DNA of 64,000 nucleotides from Candidatus Liberimonas magnetica (GTDB taxonomy: Bacteria > Elusimicrobiota > Endomicrobiia > Endomicrobiales > JAFGIL01), in assembly GCA_020523885.1 (NCBI GenBank), contig JAJAPY010000001.1:62001-126000 (forward strand), in the 5' to 3' direction. Both the position numbers and the translations under genes were made by a program. The notes under the pieces were generated by a model. That model had not been told where the DNA came from. It searched no databases and worked only from the letters and a program-made list of their open reading frames with translations. Shown in pieces: positions 39,491 through 46,321 of this stretch. Each line of letters starts with the position of its first letter. Position 1 is the first letter of the stretch.

Positions 39491-39517
39491 GGCCGTACCA
39501 CAGACTTAGGGACCAGG

Positions 39518-39555
39518 AATCCCCCTGTATAGCATATAGGGGGATTTTTATTTTG
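39518..39555 (+). terminator. Terminator of giant gene 1
   Basis: AATCCCCCTGTAT, a 3-base loop and ATATAGGGGGATT form a 13-bp stem (one G-T), followed by TTTTATTTT. It starts 27 bases after the giant stop codon. Confidence 0.85.
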
Positions 39556-39562
39556 TGCGCAC

Positions 39563-39592
39563 GGCACGTGCCAATACCGATCCCGCATCGGT
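39563..39592. repeat. Palindrome and small hairpin in front of the nucleoside transporter
   Basis: GGCACGTGCC at 39,563-39,572 is a 10-bp palindrome; ACCGAT-CCCGC-ATCGGT at 39,576-39,592 is a 6-bp stem. They lie just upstream of the -35 box and could be operator-like. Confidence 0.4.
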
Positions 39593-39603
39593 CCTGGCTA
39601 ACA

Positions 39604-39632
39604 TTGAAAAACAAAAGAAATTTTGATATTAT
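39604..39632 (+). promoter_or_regulatory. Promoter of the nucleoside transporter gene
   Basis: TTGAAA, 17 bases, TATTAT. The -10 box ends 8 bases before the ATG at 39,641 and no Shine-Dalgarno is present, so the message is probably leaderless. Confidence 0.6.
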
Positions 39633-39640
39633 GAAACGCA

Positions 39641-40837
39641 ATGTATAAATTATGCAGTTTTACAGGAATTATAGCGTTCATAGCTTTAAGCTGGGCTATT
39701 TCCGAGAACAGGCGGAAGGTGAACTGGGCAACGGTTTTTTGGGGGATGCTGCTCCAGTTTGTTTTTGCCCTTCTGATACTTAAAACCGGTATCGGACGGT
39801 TGATATTTGACGCCGCAAGGATAGCTTTTGATAGAGTTGTCTCTTTCAGCGACAAGGGCGCATCGTTTGTTTTCGGAAATCTGGTAAATGACGCCAATAT
39901 AGGAGCTATGTTCGCCTTCAAGGTGCTACCTATAATAATTTTTGTGTCGTCCCTTATGGGCATGCTTTTTTATCTAGGGATAATCCAGTTCTTTGTGCGT
40001 CTTGGCGCAAGGCTTATGAAAAGTACGATGAAACTCTCGGGTGCGGAATCTTTCGGCGCTTCGTTGTTTGCTTTTATGGGCATAGAAGGGACAACGGCTA
40101 TAGGCGAGTATATCACCGGTATGACACGCTCGGAATTATTCGTGATAATGAGCGCCTATATGGCTACTATAGCCTCAAGTGTTATGGTGACCTATTCCAC
40201 TTTCGGAGCAGAACCCGGACATCTGCTTTCAGCCTCGATAATGAGCGTTCCTGCCGCGATCCTTATCGCTAAAATAATGATACCTGAAACAGAAACGCCA
40301 AAAACGATGGACAACACAGCATATAAAGCCGATGTCCCGGAAAAAAATATAGTAGAGGCAGCGGCCAACGGTGCGTCTCTCGGCGTAAACCTCGCCCTGC
40401 AGGTAGGTGCTATGCTCATAGCTTTTATAAGCCTGGTCTGGATGCTAAACTCCGTACTGAAAATCGCGGGTATGTCCTTTGAAGGCATAATGAGCTATGT
40501 TTTTTGGCCGTTTGCCGTGCTTATGGGAATTCCGCCTTCTGAAGCCATGACCGCGGGGAAGATACTCGGCATAAAAACCGTATTTAACGAGTTTCTCGGG
40601 TACCTCCGGCTTAAAGACGTGATAGCGTCATCCTCGATGTCTCCCCGCTCTATAGTTATAATGACCTATGCCCTTTGCGGGTTTGCCAATTTCGGAAGCA
40701 TGGCGATACTTATCGGAGGTATCGGAGGCATCGCACCGCAGAAAAAAGCCGAAGCTTCAGCGCTCGGCATAAAGTCCATCATATCCGGCACCCTGGCAAG
40801 TTTCATCACAGCCTGTATAGCAGGCATCCTGTATTAA
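39641..40837 (+). CDS. nupC: Concentrative nucleoside transporter (CNT/NupC family)
   Basis: The 398-residue polytopic membrane protein has the CNT pattern: an N-terminal hydrophobic hairpin, then VFGNLVNDANIGAMFAFKVLP and the ion/substrate loops GAESFGASLFAFMGIEGTTAIGEY abbreviated here, and MTRSELFVIM. The C-terminal half holds KTVFNEFLGYL and CGFANFGSMAILIGGIGG, which match the second half of the substrate and cation site. Length equals the family norm. It imports nucleosides with H+ or Na+ across the inner membrane. Its position ahead of the purine and pyrimidine biosynthesis cluster fits salvage alongside de novo synthesis. It has its own promoter and lacks a ribosome site. The symbol is by family; ion and nucleoside preference are not readable. 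Confidence 0.9.
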   Translation: MYKLCSFTGIIAFIALSWAISENRRKVNWATVFWGMLLQFVFALLILKTGIGRLIFDAARIAFDRVVSFSDKGASFVFGNLVNDANIGAMFAFKVLPIIIFVSSLMGMLFYLGIIQFFVRLGARLMKSTMKLSGAESFGASLFAFMGIEGTTAIGEYITGMTRSELFVIMSAYMATIASSVMVTYSTFGAEPGHLLSASIMSVPAAILIAKIMIPETETPKTMDNTAYKADVPEKNIVEAAANGASLGVNLALQVGAMLIAFISLVWMLNSVLKIAGMSFEGIMSYVFWPFAVLMGIPPSEAMTAGKILGIKTVFNEFLGYLRLKDVIASSSMSPRSIVIMTYALCGFANFGSMAILIGGIGGIAPQKKAEASALGIKSIISGTLASFITACIAGILY

Positions 40838-40844
40838 AACTCCG

Positions 40845-40860
40845 TATCAATTAATTGATA
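40845..40860. repeat. 16-bp perfect palindrome
   Basis: TATCAATTAATTGATA, 7 bases after the transporter stop and followed by AAAAAAGG. It could be an operator, a weak terminator or an insertion scar. The remaining spacer to 40,995 holds three copies of CAAACTTT and nothing else recognisable. Confidence 0.5.
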
Positions 40861-40995
40861 AAAAAGGTAATATTTTAACACGCTCGGATGTGCTTAACTT
40901 TGAAGTGTTTTTGGGTAGTACCAGACAAACTTTGGACAAACTTTTTGTAGGGGTTTGGGCAGGGGCCGAATAACAGGCATTTCTGTGCAAACTTT

Positions 40996-41424
40996 TTACT
41001 CTTTTAGGATTCGGCTGGCTTCTTTAAAGAATTTCTCGGCAACTGAAATGGTTGATACCGCTCCTTCGCTTGAGAAATTCCTGCCGTAGTCAGCATCTTC
41101 TCTTAAAACCATGGAGTTTTTGAAATCTTCAACAAGCTGTGCCTCAATCTGATGCCGTTTTACAAAAAGCTCTTTAATGGCAAGATACAGGCAAAAATGC
41201 CCTCTTTCTCTATATCCTTGTGAATAGAGCAATGCCCGTGCGGAATGGAAAATAGAATAATACCCTTTTATTGTTGCCCATTTAAAACCGTCTTTTGATA
41301 ATTCTTCTTTTGCGGATTTTAAATCGTTCTTTGCGTCTTCAAGTTCTGGTTTAGCAAGGTGTTTCGCTTCAGGGAAATGAACAATTCTTCTTTTTTCTAA
41401 ACAATCTTTAAAAGTTATCTTCAT
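40996..41424 (-). CDS. HEPN-domain protein, probable toxin of a HEPN/MNT pair
   Basis: The 142-residue all-helical protein has the HEPN pattern: a first helix rich in Lys/Glu (ELEDAKNDLKSAKEEL), then YYSIFHSARALLYSQGY and a GH preceding LYLAIKEL, and a last helix ending AEKFFKEASRIL. HEPN proteins of this kind are RNases whose activity is held in check by a partner nucleotidyltransferase. It is the second gene of the pair, overlapping the nucleotidyltransferase gene by 17 bases, so the two are translationally coupled. No clear RxxxxH active site is evident, so catalysis is not certain. Confidence 0.75.
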   Translation of the reverse strand: MKITFKDCLEKRRIVHFPEAKHLAKPELEDAKNDLKSAKEELSKDGFKWATIKGYYSIFHSARALLYSQGYRERGHFCLYLAIKELFVKRHQIEAQLVEDFKNSMVLREDADYGRNFSSEGAVSTISVAEKFFKEASRILKE

Positions 41425-41965
41425 TGGTTTCTTTCTCCCAGAGTATTTTTCCTTGCTCTACCTGTTTCATAAATATGTCATTCTTGGTGTTTGCACTCAT
41501 CAGCTCTGCAGGTGTTTTTAGTATTGCCTGTATTTTTTTACTAATTTTTTCAGAAAACTTGTTTGTTGCAGCTAACACATCGGAGCTTTTTGATGACACA
41601 ATGAAAAGGTCTATATCGCTGTTTTCATCATCAGCACCCGTTGCCCAACTGCCGAAAAGAACTATTTTATATGTAATAGGCTTTAATTTTTCTATCAATG
41701 GCTCAATAAGTAAAAGGTTGTTTAATATTTTTACCTCTTTGATATAAGGGTTTAAAATGTCAATAGAGTAATAATTCATGCGGCCTTCAGCTTTTCGCTG
41801 CAGAATTCCGTCTTTTTTAAGCTGATTAAGCAGTTTATTTGCAGACCCGAAACTAATGCCGGTTTTCCTTGCGATATCACGCTCAAAATAGGGTTTATTG
41901 GGATTCATTAAAAGAAAGCTAATAACCTTTTGCGCATTTGTAGCTATCATATATTTTGATACCAT
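41408..41965 (-). CDS. MNT nucleotidyltransferase with winged-helix N-terminus, probable antitoxin
   Basis: From the ATG at 41,965 the product has 185 residues. Residues about 5-65 form a winged helix-turn-helix (FERDIARKTGISFGSANKLLNQL). The C-terminal half has the minimal nucleotidyltransferase motif LFGSWATG followed by NSDIDLFIV, with both catalytic Asp residues. Such proteins neutralise HEPN toxins by adenylylation and can repress their own operon. The frame is open to a TTG at 41,992, but GAGGG sits five bases ahead of the ATG at 41,965, which I therefore prefer. A promoter and an operator-like palindrome lie directly upstream, in keeping with autoregulation through the HTH. Confidence 0.8.
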   Translation of the reverse strand: MVSKYMIATNAQKVISFLLMNPNKPYFERDIARKTGISFGSANKLLNQLKKDGILQRKAEGRMNYYSIDILNPYIKEVKILNNLLLIEPLIEKLKPITYKIVLFGSWATGADDENSDIDLFIVSSKSSDVLAATNKFSEKISKKIQAILKTPAELMSANTKNDIFMKQVEQGKILWEKETNEDNF

Positions 41966-41993
41966 AAAACCCTCGCTCATTATTTTGAACAAC

Positions 41994-42036
41994 TACTCAC
42001 TAAAATGAGTATAGATTAAAATGCTCAAAATGTCAA
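41994..42036 (-). promoter_or_regulatory. Promoter with overlapping operator for the MNT/HEPN pair
   Basis: On the minus strand TTGACA (42,036-42,031), a 17-base spacer and TATACT (42,013-42,008) make a near-consensus promoter. An inverted repeat TACTCA-N6-TGAGTA at 41,994-42,011 overlaps the -10 box and the start site, the classic place for an autorepressor to bind. Confidence 0.75.
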
Positions 42037-42117
42037 TAGTTGTAGGAATTTTTTTTCTTGACTTCATACGTTTAAGGATAGAAAATCTCAAAGAAGAAAA
42101 ATGGAATCAAAGAAAAA

Positions 42118-42157
42118 AGAGGCATTAACCTTCGGACGAACCTTAGGTGTGGCCTCT
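42118..42157. other. Imperfect hairpin in the divergent spacer
   Basis: AGAGGC pairs with GCCTCT and an inner ACCT pairs with AGGT. It lies between the toxin-antitoxin promoter and the ORF6N promoter in a 290-base spacer. No T-tract follows. It may be an operator remnant or a small structured RNA; nothing more can be said. Confidence 0.3.
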
Positions 42158-42225
42158 TATCGTGATTCGATAATAGTATAAGTTACTAATTTTTATTTGT
42201 CAATATAATGATAAATTACCATAAA

Positions 42226-42254
42226 TTGACTTGCTAATCTTAAAGAGATAAAAT
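42226..42254 (+). promoter_or_regulatory. Promoter of the ORF6N gene
   Basis: TTGACT, 17 bases, TAAAAT, 28 bases before the ATG at 42,283; AAAAGGGG serves as a modest ribosome site. Confidence 0.6.
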
Positions 42255-42282
42255 ATAGCAGAAGAAGCCGAAAAGGGGCTGT

Positions 42283-42798
42283 ATGACAGACTTAATTCCG
42301 CAGGAAAAGATTGAGAATAAGATATTCCTAATCAGGGGCAAGCGAGTAATGCTTGATAAAGACATGGCAGAGCTTTACAGGGTTAAAACAAGCCAGTTGA
42401 CCAGGCAGGTAAGGCGCAATATTGACAGGTTCCCGGAAGATTTTATGTTTCAGTTGAATGAAGAAGAATTTGAAAACTTGAAGTGCCATTTTGGCACATC
42501 AAGTTGGGGTGGAACCCGTAAACTTCCTTATGCTTTTACAGAAAATGGCGTGGCAATGCTTTCGTCGGTATTAACGAGCAGGACAGCGGTCAGGGTAAAT
42601 ATCCAGATTATGAGGACATTTACAAAAATCCGTGAATTTTTACTAACTCACAAGGAACTTGCGCAGAAATTGAGCCAGCTTGAAAGAAAATACGAAAGGC
42701 ATGACGAACAAATACACGCAATATTTGACCAGATAAGAGAATTTATAACATTTAAAGAAAAGCCAAGGAAACAAATAGGATTTAAAAAAGAAGGGTAA
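42283..42798 (+). CDS. ORF6N-domain DNA-binding protein
   Basis: The 171-residue protein opens with the ORF6N domain (about residues 8-95): IFLIRGKRVMLDKDMAELY, then VRRNIDRFPEDFMFQL and YAFTENGVAMLSSVL. A coiled-coil C-terminal tail follows (about 115-150). ORF6N is a DNA-binding domain first seen in phage and viral regulators and now frequent as single genes in bacterial accessory regions. A role in phage defence or as a mobile-element regulator is possible but unproven. It has its own promoter, lies between a toxin-antitoxin pair and degraded DNA, and is probably acquired. Confidence 0.85.
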   Translation: MTDLIPQEKIENKIFLIRGKRVMLDKDMAELYRVKTSQLTRQVRRNIDRFPEDFMFQLNEEEFENLKCHFGTSSWGGTRKLPYAFTENGVAMLSSVLTSRTAVRVNIQIMRTFTKIREFLLTHKELAQKLSQLERKYERHDEQIHAIFDQIREFITFKEKPRKQIGFKKEG

Positions 42799-42908
42799 TT
42801 ATAAAATAAAGTAAGATATAGTCAACTTAATATTTAGACAGCTTCGTAAGCCTTGAGAGAGTCAAGGCAGAGCTTTCTTGAGTAATCAGGAAGGCACACA
42901 TTACTACG

Positions 42909-43055
42909 ATGGACCGGACTGGAATACAGACAGGCGGTTTATCCGGTTTAGGAACAGGACTAGGAATGTTGTATAATAAAACATTAGCGGTAAACCTTGC
43001 ATGGACACCTGTAGGAGATCTTGGTGATTCACTTAAATTCGGTATAAAGTTTTAA
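42909..43055 (+). pseudogene. Possible C-terminal remnant of an outer-membrane protein
   Basis: A 48-codon frame beginning MDRTGIQTGG and ending LGDSLKFGIKF. Gly-rich strands and a terminal aromatic residue are typical of the last strands of a beta-barrel. There is no ribosome site and the preceding bases continue coding-like sequence in another frame (HYYDGPDWNTD), suggesting a truncated, frameshifted gene. Confidence 0.35.
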
Positions 43056-43203
43056 AATAGTAAAAATATGTTCCACTTTGTGGTTGGAACTTGGTTCAGA
43101 AATAGTTATAATAAATGACCTTATACATAAACCAAATGTATAGGGTTTTTTATTATTACTAGTTTTACACAATTATGTAATACCATTTATGTAATACCAA
43201 TTA

Positions 43204-43232
43204 TTGTTTTTTAAGGGTATTTTTGATATAAT
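43204..43232 (+). promoter_or_regulatory. Candidate promoter of tRNA-Arg and the nucleotide-biosynthesis cluster
   Basis: TTGTTT, 17 bases, TATAAT, about 205 bases upstream of tRNA-Arg. No terminator is visible between the tRNA and purE, so this promoter may drive both. Confidence 0.5.
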
Positions 43233-43436
43233 TCCTAAAACAGATATTGTATTTCGATATAATTAGTAGATAATCAGGTAAAATCACAAGAAAGCCATCT
43301 GAAAAAAATCTGTAATGGATACGAAAACGGCCTTGTTTCCTTAAGTATCAGGAAGTGTCAGGAGTTGTCATAAATTTCAGGTGTTTAGCAAAATCTTAGA
43401 CGGTAATATTAATCAAGGGAATCTTTAGACGGAGAT

Positions 43437-43510
43437 GCGCCCATAGCTCAATTGGATAGAGCGTTTGACTACGAATCAAAAGGTTAGAGGTTCGATTCCT
43501 CTTGGGCGCG
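43437..43510 (+). tRNA. tRNA-Arg (anticodon ACG)
   Basis: The acceptor stem GCGCCCA pairs with TGGGCGC. The anticodon arm is TTTGA-CTACGAA-TCAAA with anticodon ACG. The D-arm is AGCTCAATTGGATAGAGC and the T-arm contains GGTTCGATTC. The discriminator is G and CCA is not encoded. It lies 47 bases before purE in the same orientation. Confidence 0.95.
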
Positions 43511-43557
43511 GGTTATATATCGGACCACAGACTGTACTCTGAACGCATAGGAGATAT

Positions 43558-44094
43558 ATGGCAAAAAACATTAAAGTAGCGATACTGGTGGGGTCTGATT
43601 CTGACCTGCCTATTGTGCAAGAGACTGCAGGGGTTCTGGAATCATTCGGGATACCTTATGATATTGCAATTGCTTCTGCGCATAGGACTCCTCAAAGAGT
43701 AGAGGACTTTGTAGAGAGCTCATTGAAAAAAGGCGCAGAGGTTTTTATTGCAGCCGCCGGTATGTCCGCTGCGCTTCCGGGAGTAGTAGCAAGTAAAACA
43801 ATAAAACCTGTGATCGGAATTCCGATACAGGGAAAATCTTTAAACGGCCTTGATGCTTTGTTATCGATAATTCAAATGCCTGCAGGAATTCCTGTTGCTG
43901 CAGTTGCCTTAGATAAAACAGGCGCAAAAAACGCCGGGCTTCTTGCCGTAGGGATACTTGCCTTAAAGTACCCGGAGTTAGAAAAAAAACTAAGTGAATA
44001 CCGCGAAAAGTTATCGAAAGAAGTTATGGAAAAAGACAATGAACTTCAAAAAATAGGGCTGAAGAACTATATTGCATCAAAAGGAAATAAATGA
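43558..44094 (+). CDS. purE: N5-carboxyaminoimidazole ribonucleotide mutase, PurE class I
   Basis: The 178-residue protein has the PurE signatures VGSDSDLP near the N-terminus, SAHRTP, AAGMSAALPGVVAS and GIPIQ, and matches class I length. It moves the carboxyl group of N5-CAIR to carbon 4 to give CAIR in purine synthesis. The N-terminal nucleotide-binding strand and the His of SAHRTP that binds substrate are intact. AGGAG precedes the ATG. Its stop overlaps the ATG of the next gene as ATGA, so the toxin-antitoxin-like pair downstream is coupled to its translation. No purK was seen in this window. Confidence 0.95.
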   Translation: MAKNIKVAILVGSDSDLPIVQETAGVLESFGIPYDIAIASAHRTPQRVEDFVESSLKKGAEVFIAAAGMSAALPGVVASKTIKPVIGIPIQGKSLNGLDALLSIIQMPAGIPVAAVALDKTGAKNAGLLAVGILALKYPELEKKLSEYREKLSKEVMEKDNELQKIGLKNYIASKGNK

Positions 44095-44423
44095 ATAATA
44101 AAAAAGTCAATTTATTTCAAAAAGAGCTAAGAAGCATAGTTTCAATTCTTAAAAAGAAATATAATCCTGAAAAAGTAATTTTATTTGGCTCTTTATTAAA
44201 AGATAGCATGAAAAATAATTCTGACATTGATCTAATGGTTATCAGGAATACAAGAAAAAATCCCTGGGCTCGGCAAAAAGAAGTTGAAAAATACTTGAAA
44301 CATAAAGTCCCATTAGATTTGCTGGTTTATACTCCCAAAGAAATCAAGTATAGAATGTCTATTGGAGACCTTTTTGTAAAAGATATAGTAGATAATGGAA
44401 AAATAATTTATGAAAAAAATTAA
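44091..44423 (+). CDS. MNT-type nucleotidyltransferase, probable antitoxin (second pair)
   Basis: This 110-residue minimal nucleotidyltransferase has LFGSLLKDS and NNSDIDLMVI, i.e. the G-S and D-x-D active-site motif. It lacks any HTH domain, unlike the pair on the minus strand at 41-42 kb. The start codon overlaps the purE stop (ATGA) and its 3' end overlaps the next gene by 14 bases. It is probably the AMP-transferring antitoxin of the HEPN protein that follows. Its place inside the nucleotide operon means it is regulated with nucleotide synthesis. Confidence 0.8.
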   Translation: MNNKKVNLFQKELRSIVSILKKKYNPEKVILFGSLLKDSMKNNSDIDLMVIRNTRKNPWARQKEVEKYLKHKVPLDLLVYTPKEIKYRMSIGDLFVKDIVDNGKIIYEKN

Positions 44424-44808
44424 CTCACTAATTAAGGAGTGGATAAATAAAGCAGAAAGTGATTTAAAGTTTGCCGAGTTATCTTTTGATGGTTTTGATG
44501 AGTTTTATTCTCAGATGTGTATTTTGTGCCATGATGCCGTAGAAAAATATCTAAAGGCATATCTATATGCTAACAAAGTTAATCCTCCCAAAATTCATGA
44601 CTTAGTTACTCTTATTAATCATTGCATAGAGATTTCAAAAAATGATAAAAGGCTAAAGAGCATAGAAAAATATTGTAAAGAATTAAACTCATATTATATC
44701 CCTCTTAAATATCCTTCGCATTATCCACCGGTGGATAAGAAAATGGCAAAAAGAGCGATAGATTCTGCTAAAATAGTAGAAAACGTTATTAAAAAAGCAT
44801 TGCTATAA
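44410..44808 (+). CDS. HEPN-domain protein, probable toxin (second pair)
   Basis: The 132-residue helical protein has the HEPN layout: KEWINKAESDLKFAELS, then CILCHDAVEKYLKAYLY, IHDLVTLINHC and a last helix AKRAIDSAKIVENVI. The conserved CHDAVEKYLKA helix and the IHDL motif are typical of this family. The gene order MNT-HEPN and the 14-base overlap match known toxin-antitoxin pairs. Ten bases separate it from pyrR. A role as a nucleotide-stress switch is only inferred. Confidence 0.8.
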   Translation: MKKINSLIKEWINKAESDLKFAELSFDGFDEFYSQMCILCHDAVEKYLKAYLYANKVNPPKIHDLVTLINHCIEISKNDKRLKSIEKYCKELNSYYIPLKYPSHYPPVDKKMAKRAIDSAKIVENVIKKALL

Positions 44809-44818
44809 AGGAAAGATA

Positions 44819-45376
44819 ATGGCAAATAAAAATAAGATAATTATGAATAAAGAAGAAATGAATAAAGCTATAAAACGCCTGGCTGATGAGATCGTAAAAG
44901 AAAATTCGGGCGTGGAAGACATTGCCATCATCGGCATCCAGACAAGAGGAGTTCCTATAGGAAAGAGGATAATAACAGAAATACTAAAGTCTGAACCGGC
45001 TAAAGGCCTGAAAGAAATACCTTTCGGTATTCTTGATATTACCCTGTATAGGGACGACATGGATTCCATGGCATCAGTGCCTGTTGTGAAAGATACTGTC
45101 ATACCTTTTGATATAAACGGAAAAGTTGTCGTGATAGTAGATGATGTTATCTTTACCGGCAGGAGCGTCAGGGCCGCGATAGATGAACTGATAGATTTTG
45201 GCAGGCCGAAGAGGATAGAGCTTGCCGTCTTGATAGACCGGGGGCACAGGGAACTTCCCATAGAGCCGAATTTTGTCGGCAAGAAGATCCCGACAAAAAG
45301 AGAAGAAATAGTTGCCGTTGAAGTAGATGAGGTTGACGGCAAAGACAACGTAATACTCAGGCAAAAGGAAAAATAA
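44819..45376 (+). CDS. pyrR: PyrR, pyrimidine operon regulator / uracil phosphoribosyltransferase
   Basis: The 185-residue protein has the PRTase fold with the PRPP-binding motif VVIVDDVIFTGRSVRAA (about residues 100-117), an IGIQTRGVPIGKR early loop and the PyrR-typical DITLYRDD segment and LIDRGHRELPI. In Bacillus PyrR binds pyr mRNA with UMP and promotes termination, with a weak UPRTase activity. Length and motifs fit the regulator. I found no clear PyrR-binding loop next to an attenuator in this window, so how it regulates here is open. AGGAAAG precedes the ATG. Its stop is immediately followed by the pyrB ATG. Confidence 0.93.
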   Translation: MANKNKIIMNKEEMNKAIKRLADEIVKENSGVEDIAIIGIQTRGVPIGKRIITEILKSEPAKGLKEIPFGILDITLYRDDMDSMASVPVVKDTVIPFDINGKVVVIVDDVIFTGRSVRAAIDELIDFGRPKRIELAVLIDRGHRELPIEPNFVGKKIPTKREEIVAVEVDEVDGKDNVILRQKEK

Positions 45377-46300
45377 ATGCCTTTAAAATCAAAAGATCTG
45401 CTAGGGCTTGAATATTTGGACAAGAAAGAGATCGAACTTATTCTTGATACAGCGCGTCCGTTCAAAGACCTTTTCACCCGTTCAATAAAAAAAGTGCCTA
45501 CCTTGCGCGGGAAAACCGTTGTAAACCTCTTCTATGAACCGTCCACAAGGACAAGGACCTCTTTTGAGATAGCGGCAAAACGGCTCTCGGCTGACCTGGT
45601 AAATATCGCGGTTTCAACTTCAAGCGTTGTAAAAGGCGAAAGCCTTATAGATACGGGGAAAACCTTTGAGGCTATGAAAGCGGATTTTATCGTTATAAGG
45701 CACAGCCTTGCGGGAGCTCCGGCTGTCCTTGCCAGGAACCTCAATGCTTCGATAATAAATGCAGGCGATGGTTTTCACGAACACCCAAGCCAGGGCCTTT
45801 TAGACCTTTTTACTATAAGAGAAAAAAAGAAAAGAATAGCGGGCTTAAAGATACTTTTAGTAGGAGATATACTTCACTCAAGGGTGGCAAAATCAAATAT
45901 CTGGGGGTTAACCAAACTCGGTGCTGAAGTAAGGGTAGTCGGGCCTCCGACCCTGATTCCGTATAAAATAGAAGAATTAGGCGTAAAAGTTTATTATGAT
46001 ATCGAAAAAGCGCTTGAAGGCGTGGATGTCATAAATATCCTGCGTATTCAGCTTGAACGCCAGCAGGAAAGCCTTTTCCCTTCGGTCCATGAATATATAG
46101 AGCTTTTTCAGATGAATAAAGAAAGGCTCAAGTTCGCAAAGCCCGATGCTTTAATTATGCACCCCGGCCCCATGAACCGCGGCATAGAGATATCTTCAGA
46201 TGTAGCTGATAGTGCCAATGCTGTAATAAATGAGCAGGTCACGAACGGTATAGCCGTACGGATGGCTGTGCTTTATCTCCTATCTGCAAAAAAGAGATAA
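45377..46300 (+). CDS. pyrB: Aspartate carbamoyltransferase catalytic subunit
   Basis: The 307-residue protein has the carbamoyl-phosphate site [11 protein letters not shown] at about residue 55, the second-site segment VKGESLIDT, the HPSQGLLD motif and HPGPMNRG near the C-terminus. It condenses carbamoyl phosphate and aspartate, the first committed step to UMP. There is no gap to pyrR (TAA then ATG); the ribosome site AAGGAAA lies in the end of pyrR. No pyrI regulatory subunit is present, so it belongs to the unregulated or PyrC-associated type. Confidence 0.96.
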   Translation: MPLKSKDLLGLEYLDKKEIELILDTARPFKDLFTRSIKKVPTLRGKTVVNLFYEPSTRTRTSFEIAAKRLSADLVNIAVSTSSVVKGESLIDTGKTFEAMKADFIVIRHSLAGAPAVLARNLNASIINAGDGFHEHPSQGLLDLFTIREKKKRIAGLKILLVGDILHSRVAKSNIWGLTKLGAEVRVVGPPTLIPYKIEELGVKVYYDIEKALEGVDVINILRIQLERQQESLFPSVHEYIELFQMNKERLKFAKPDALIMHPGPMNRGIEISSDVADSANAVINEQVTNGIAVRMAVLYLLSAKKR

Positions 46301-46321
46301 AATATCTCGGAGGAAAACAGA

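Larger units (their letters stand above)
42799..43436. other. Gene-poor stretch between ORF6N and tRNA-Arg
   Basis: 638 bases without an intact gene. It holds a small hairpin (GCCTTGA-N5-TCAAGGC, 42,850-42,868), an outer-membrane-protein-like fragment (separate entry), a second hairpin (GTTCCA/TGGAAC, 43,070-43,090), a tandem pair containing TATGTAATACCA near 43,170-43,200 and a promoter (separate entry). It looks like eroded accessory DNA. Confidence 0.5.

Noticed and set aside
43440-44100. A PyrR-type attenuator or purine riboswitch in the leader of the cluster
   Set aside because: I looked for a terminator with an alternative anti-terminator and for a riboswitch core before purE and pyrR and found none.
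44803-45477. Minus-strand frame of 224 codons over pyrR and the start of pyrB
   Set aside because: Opposite pyrR and pyrB, which are unmistakable; Ser/Ile/Phe-rich shadow translation.
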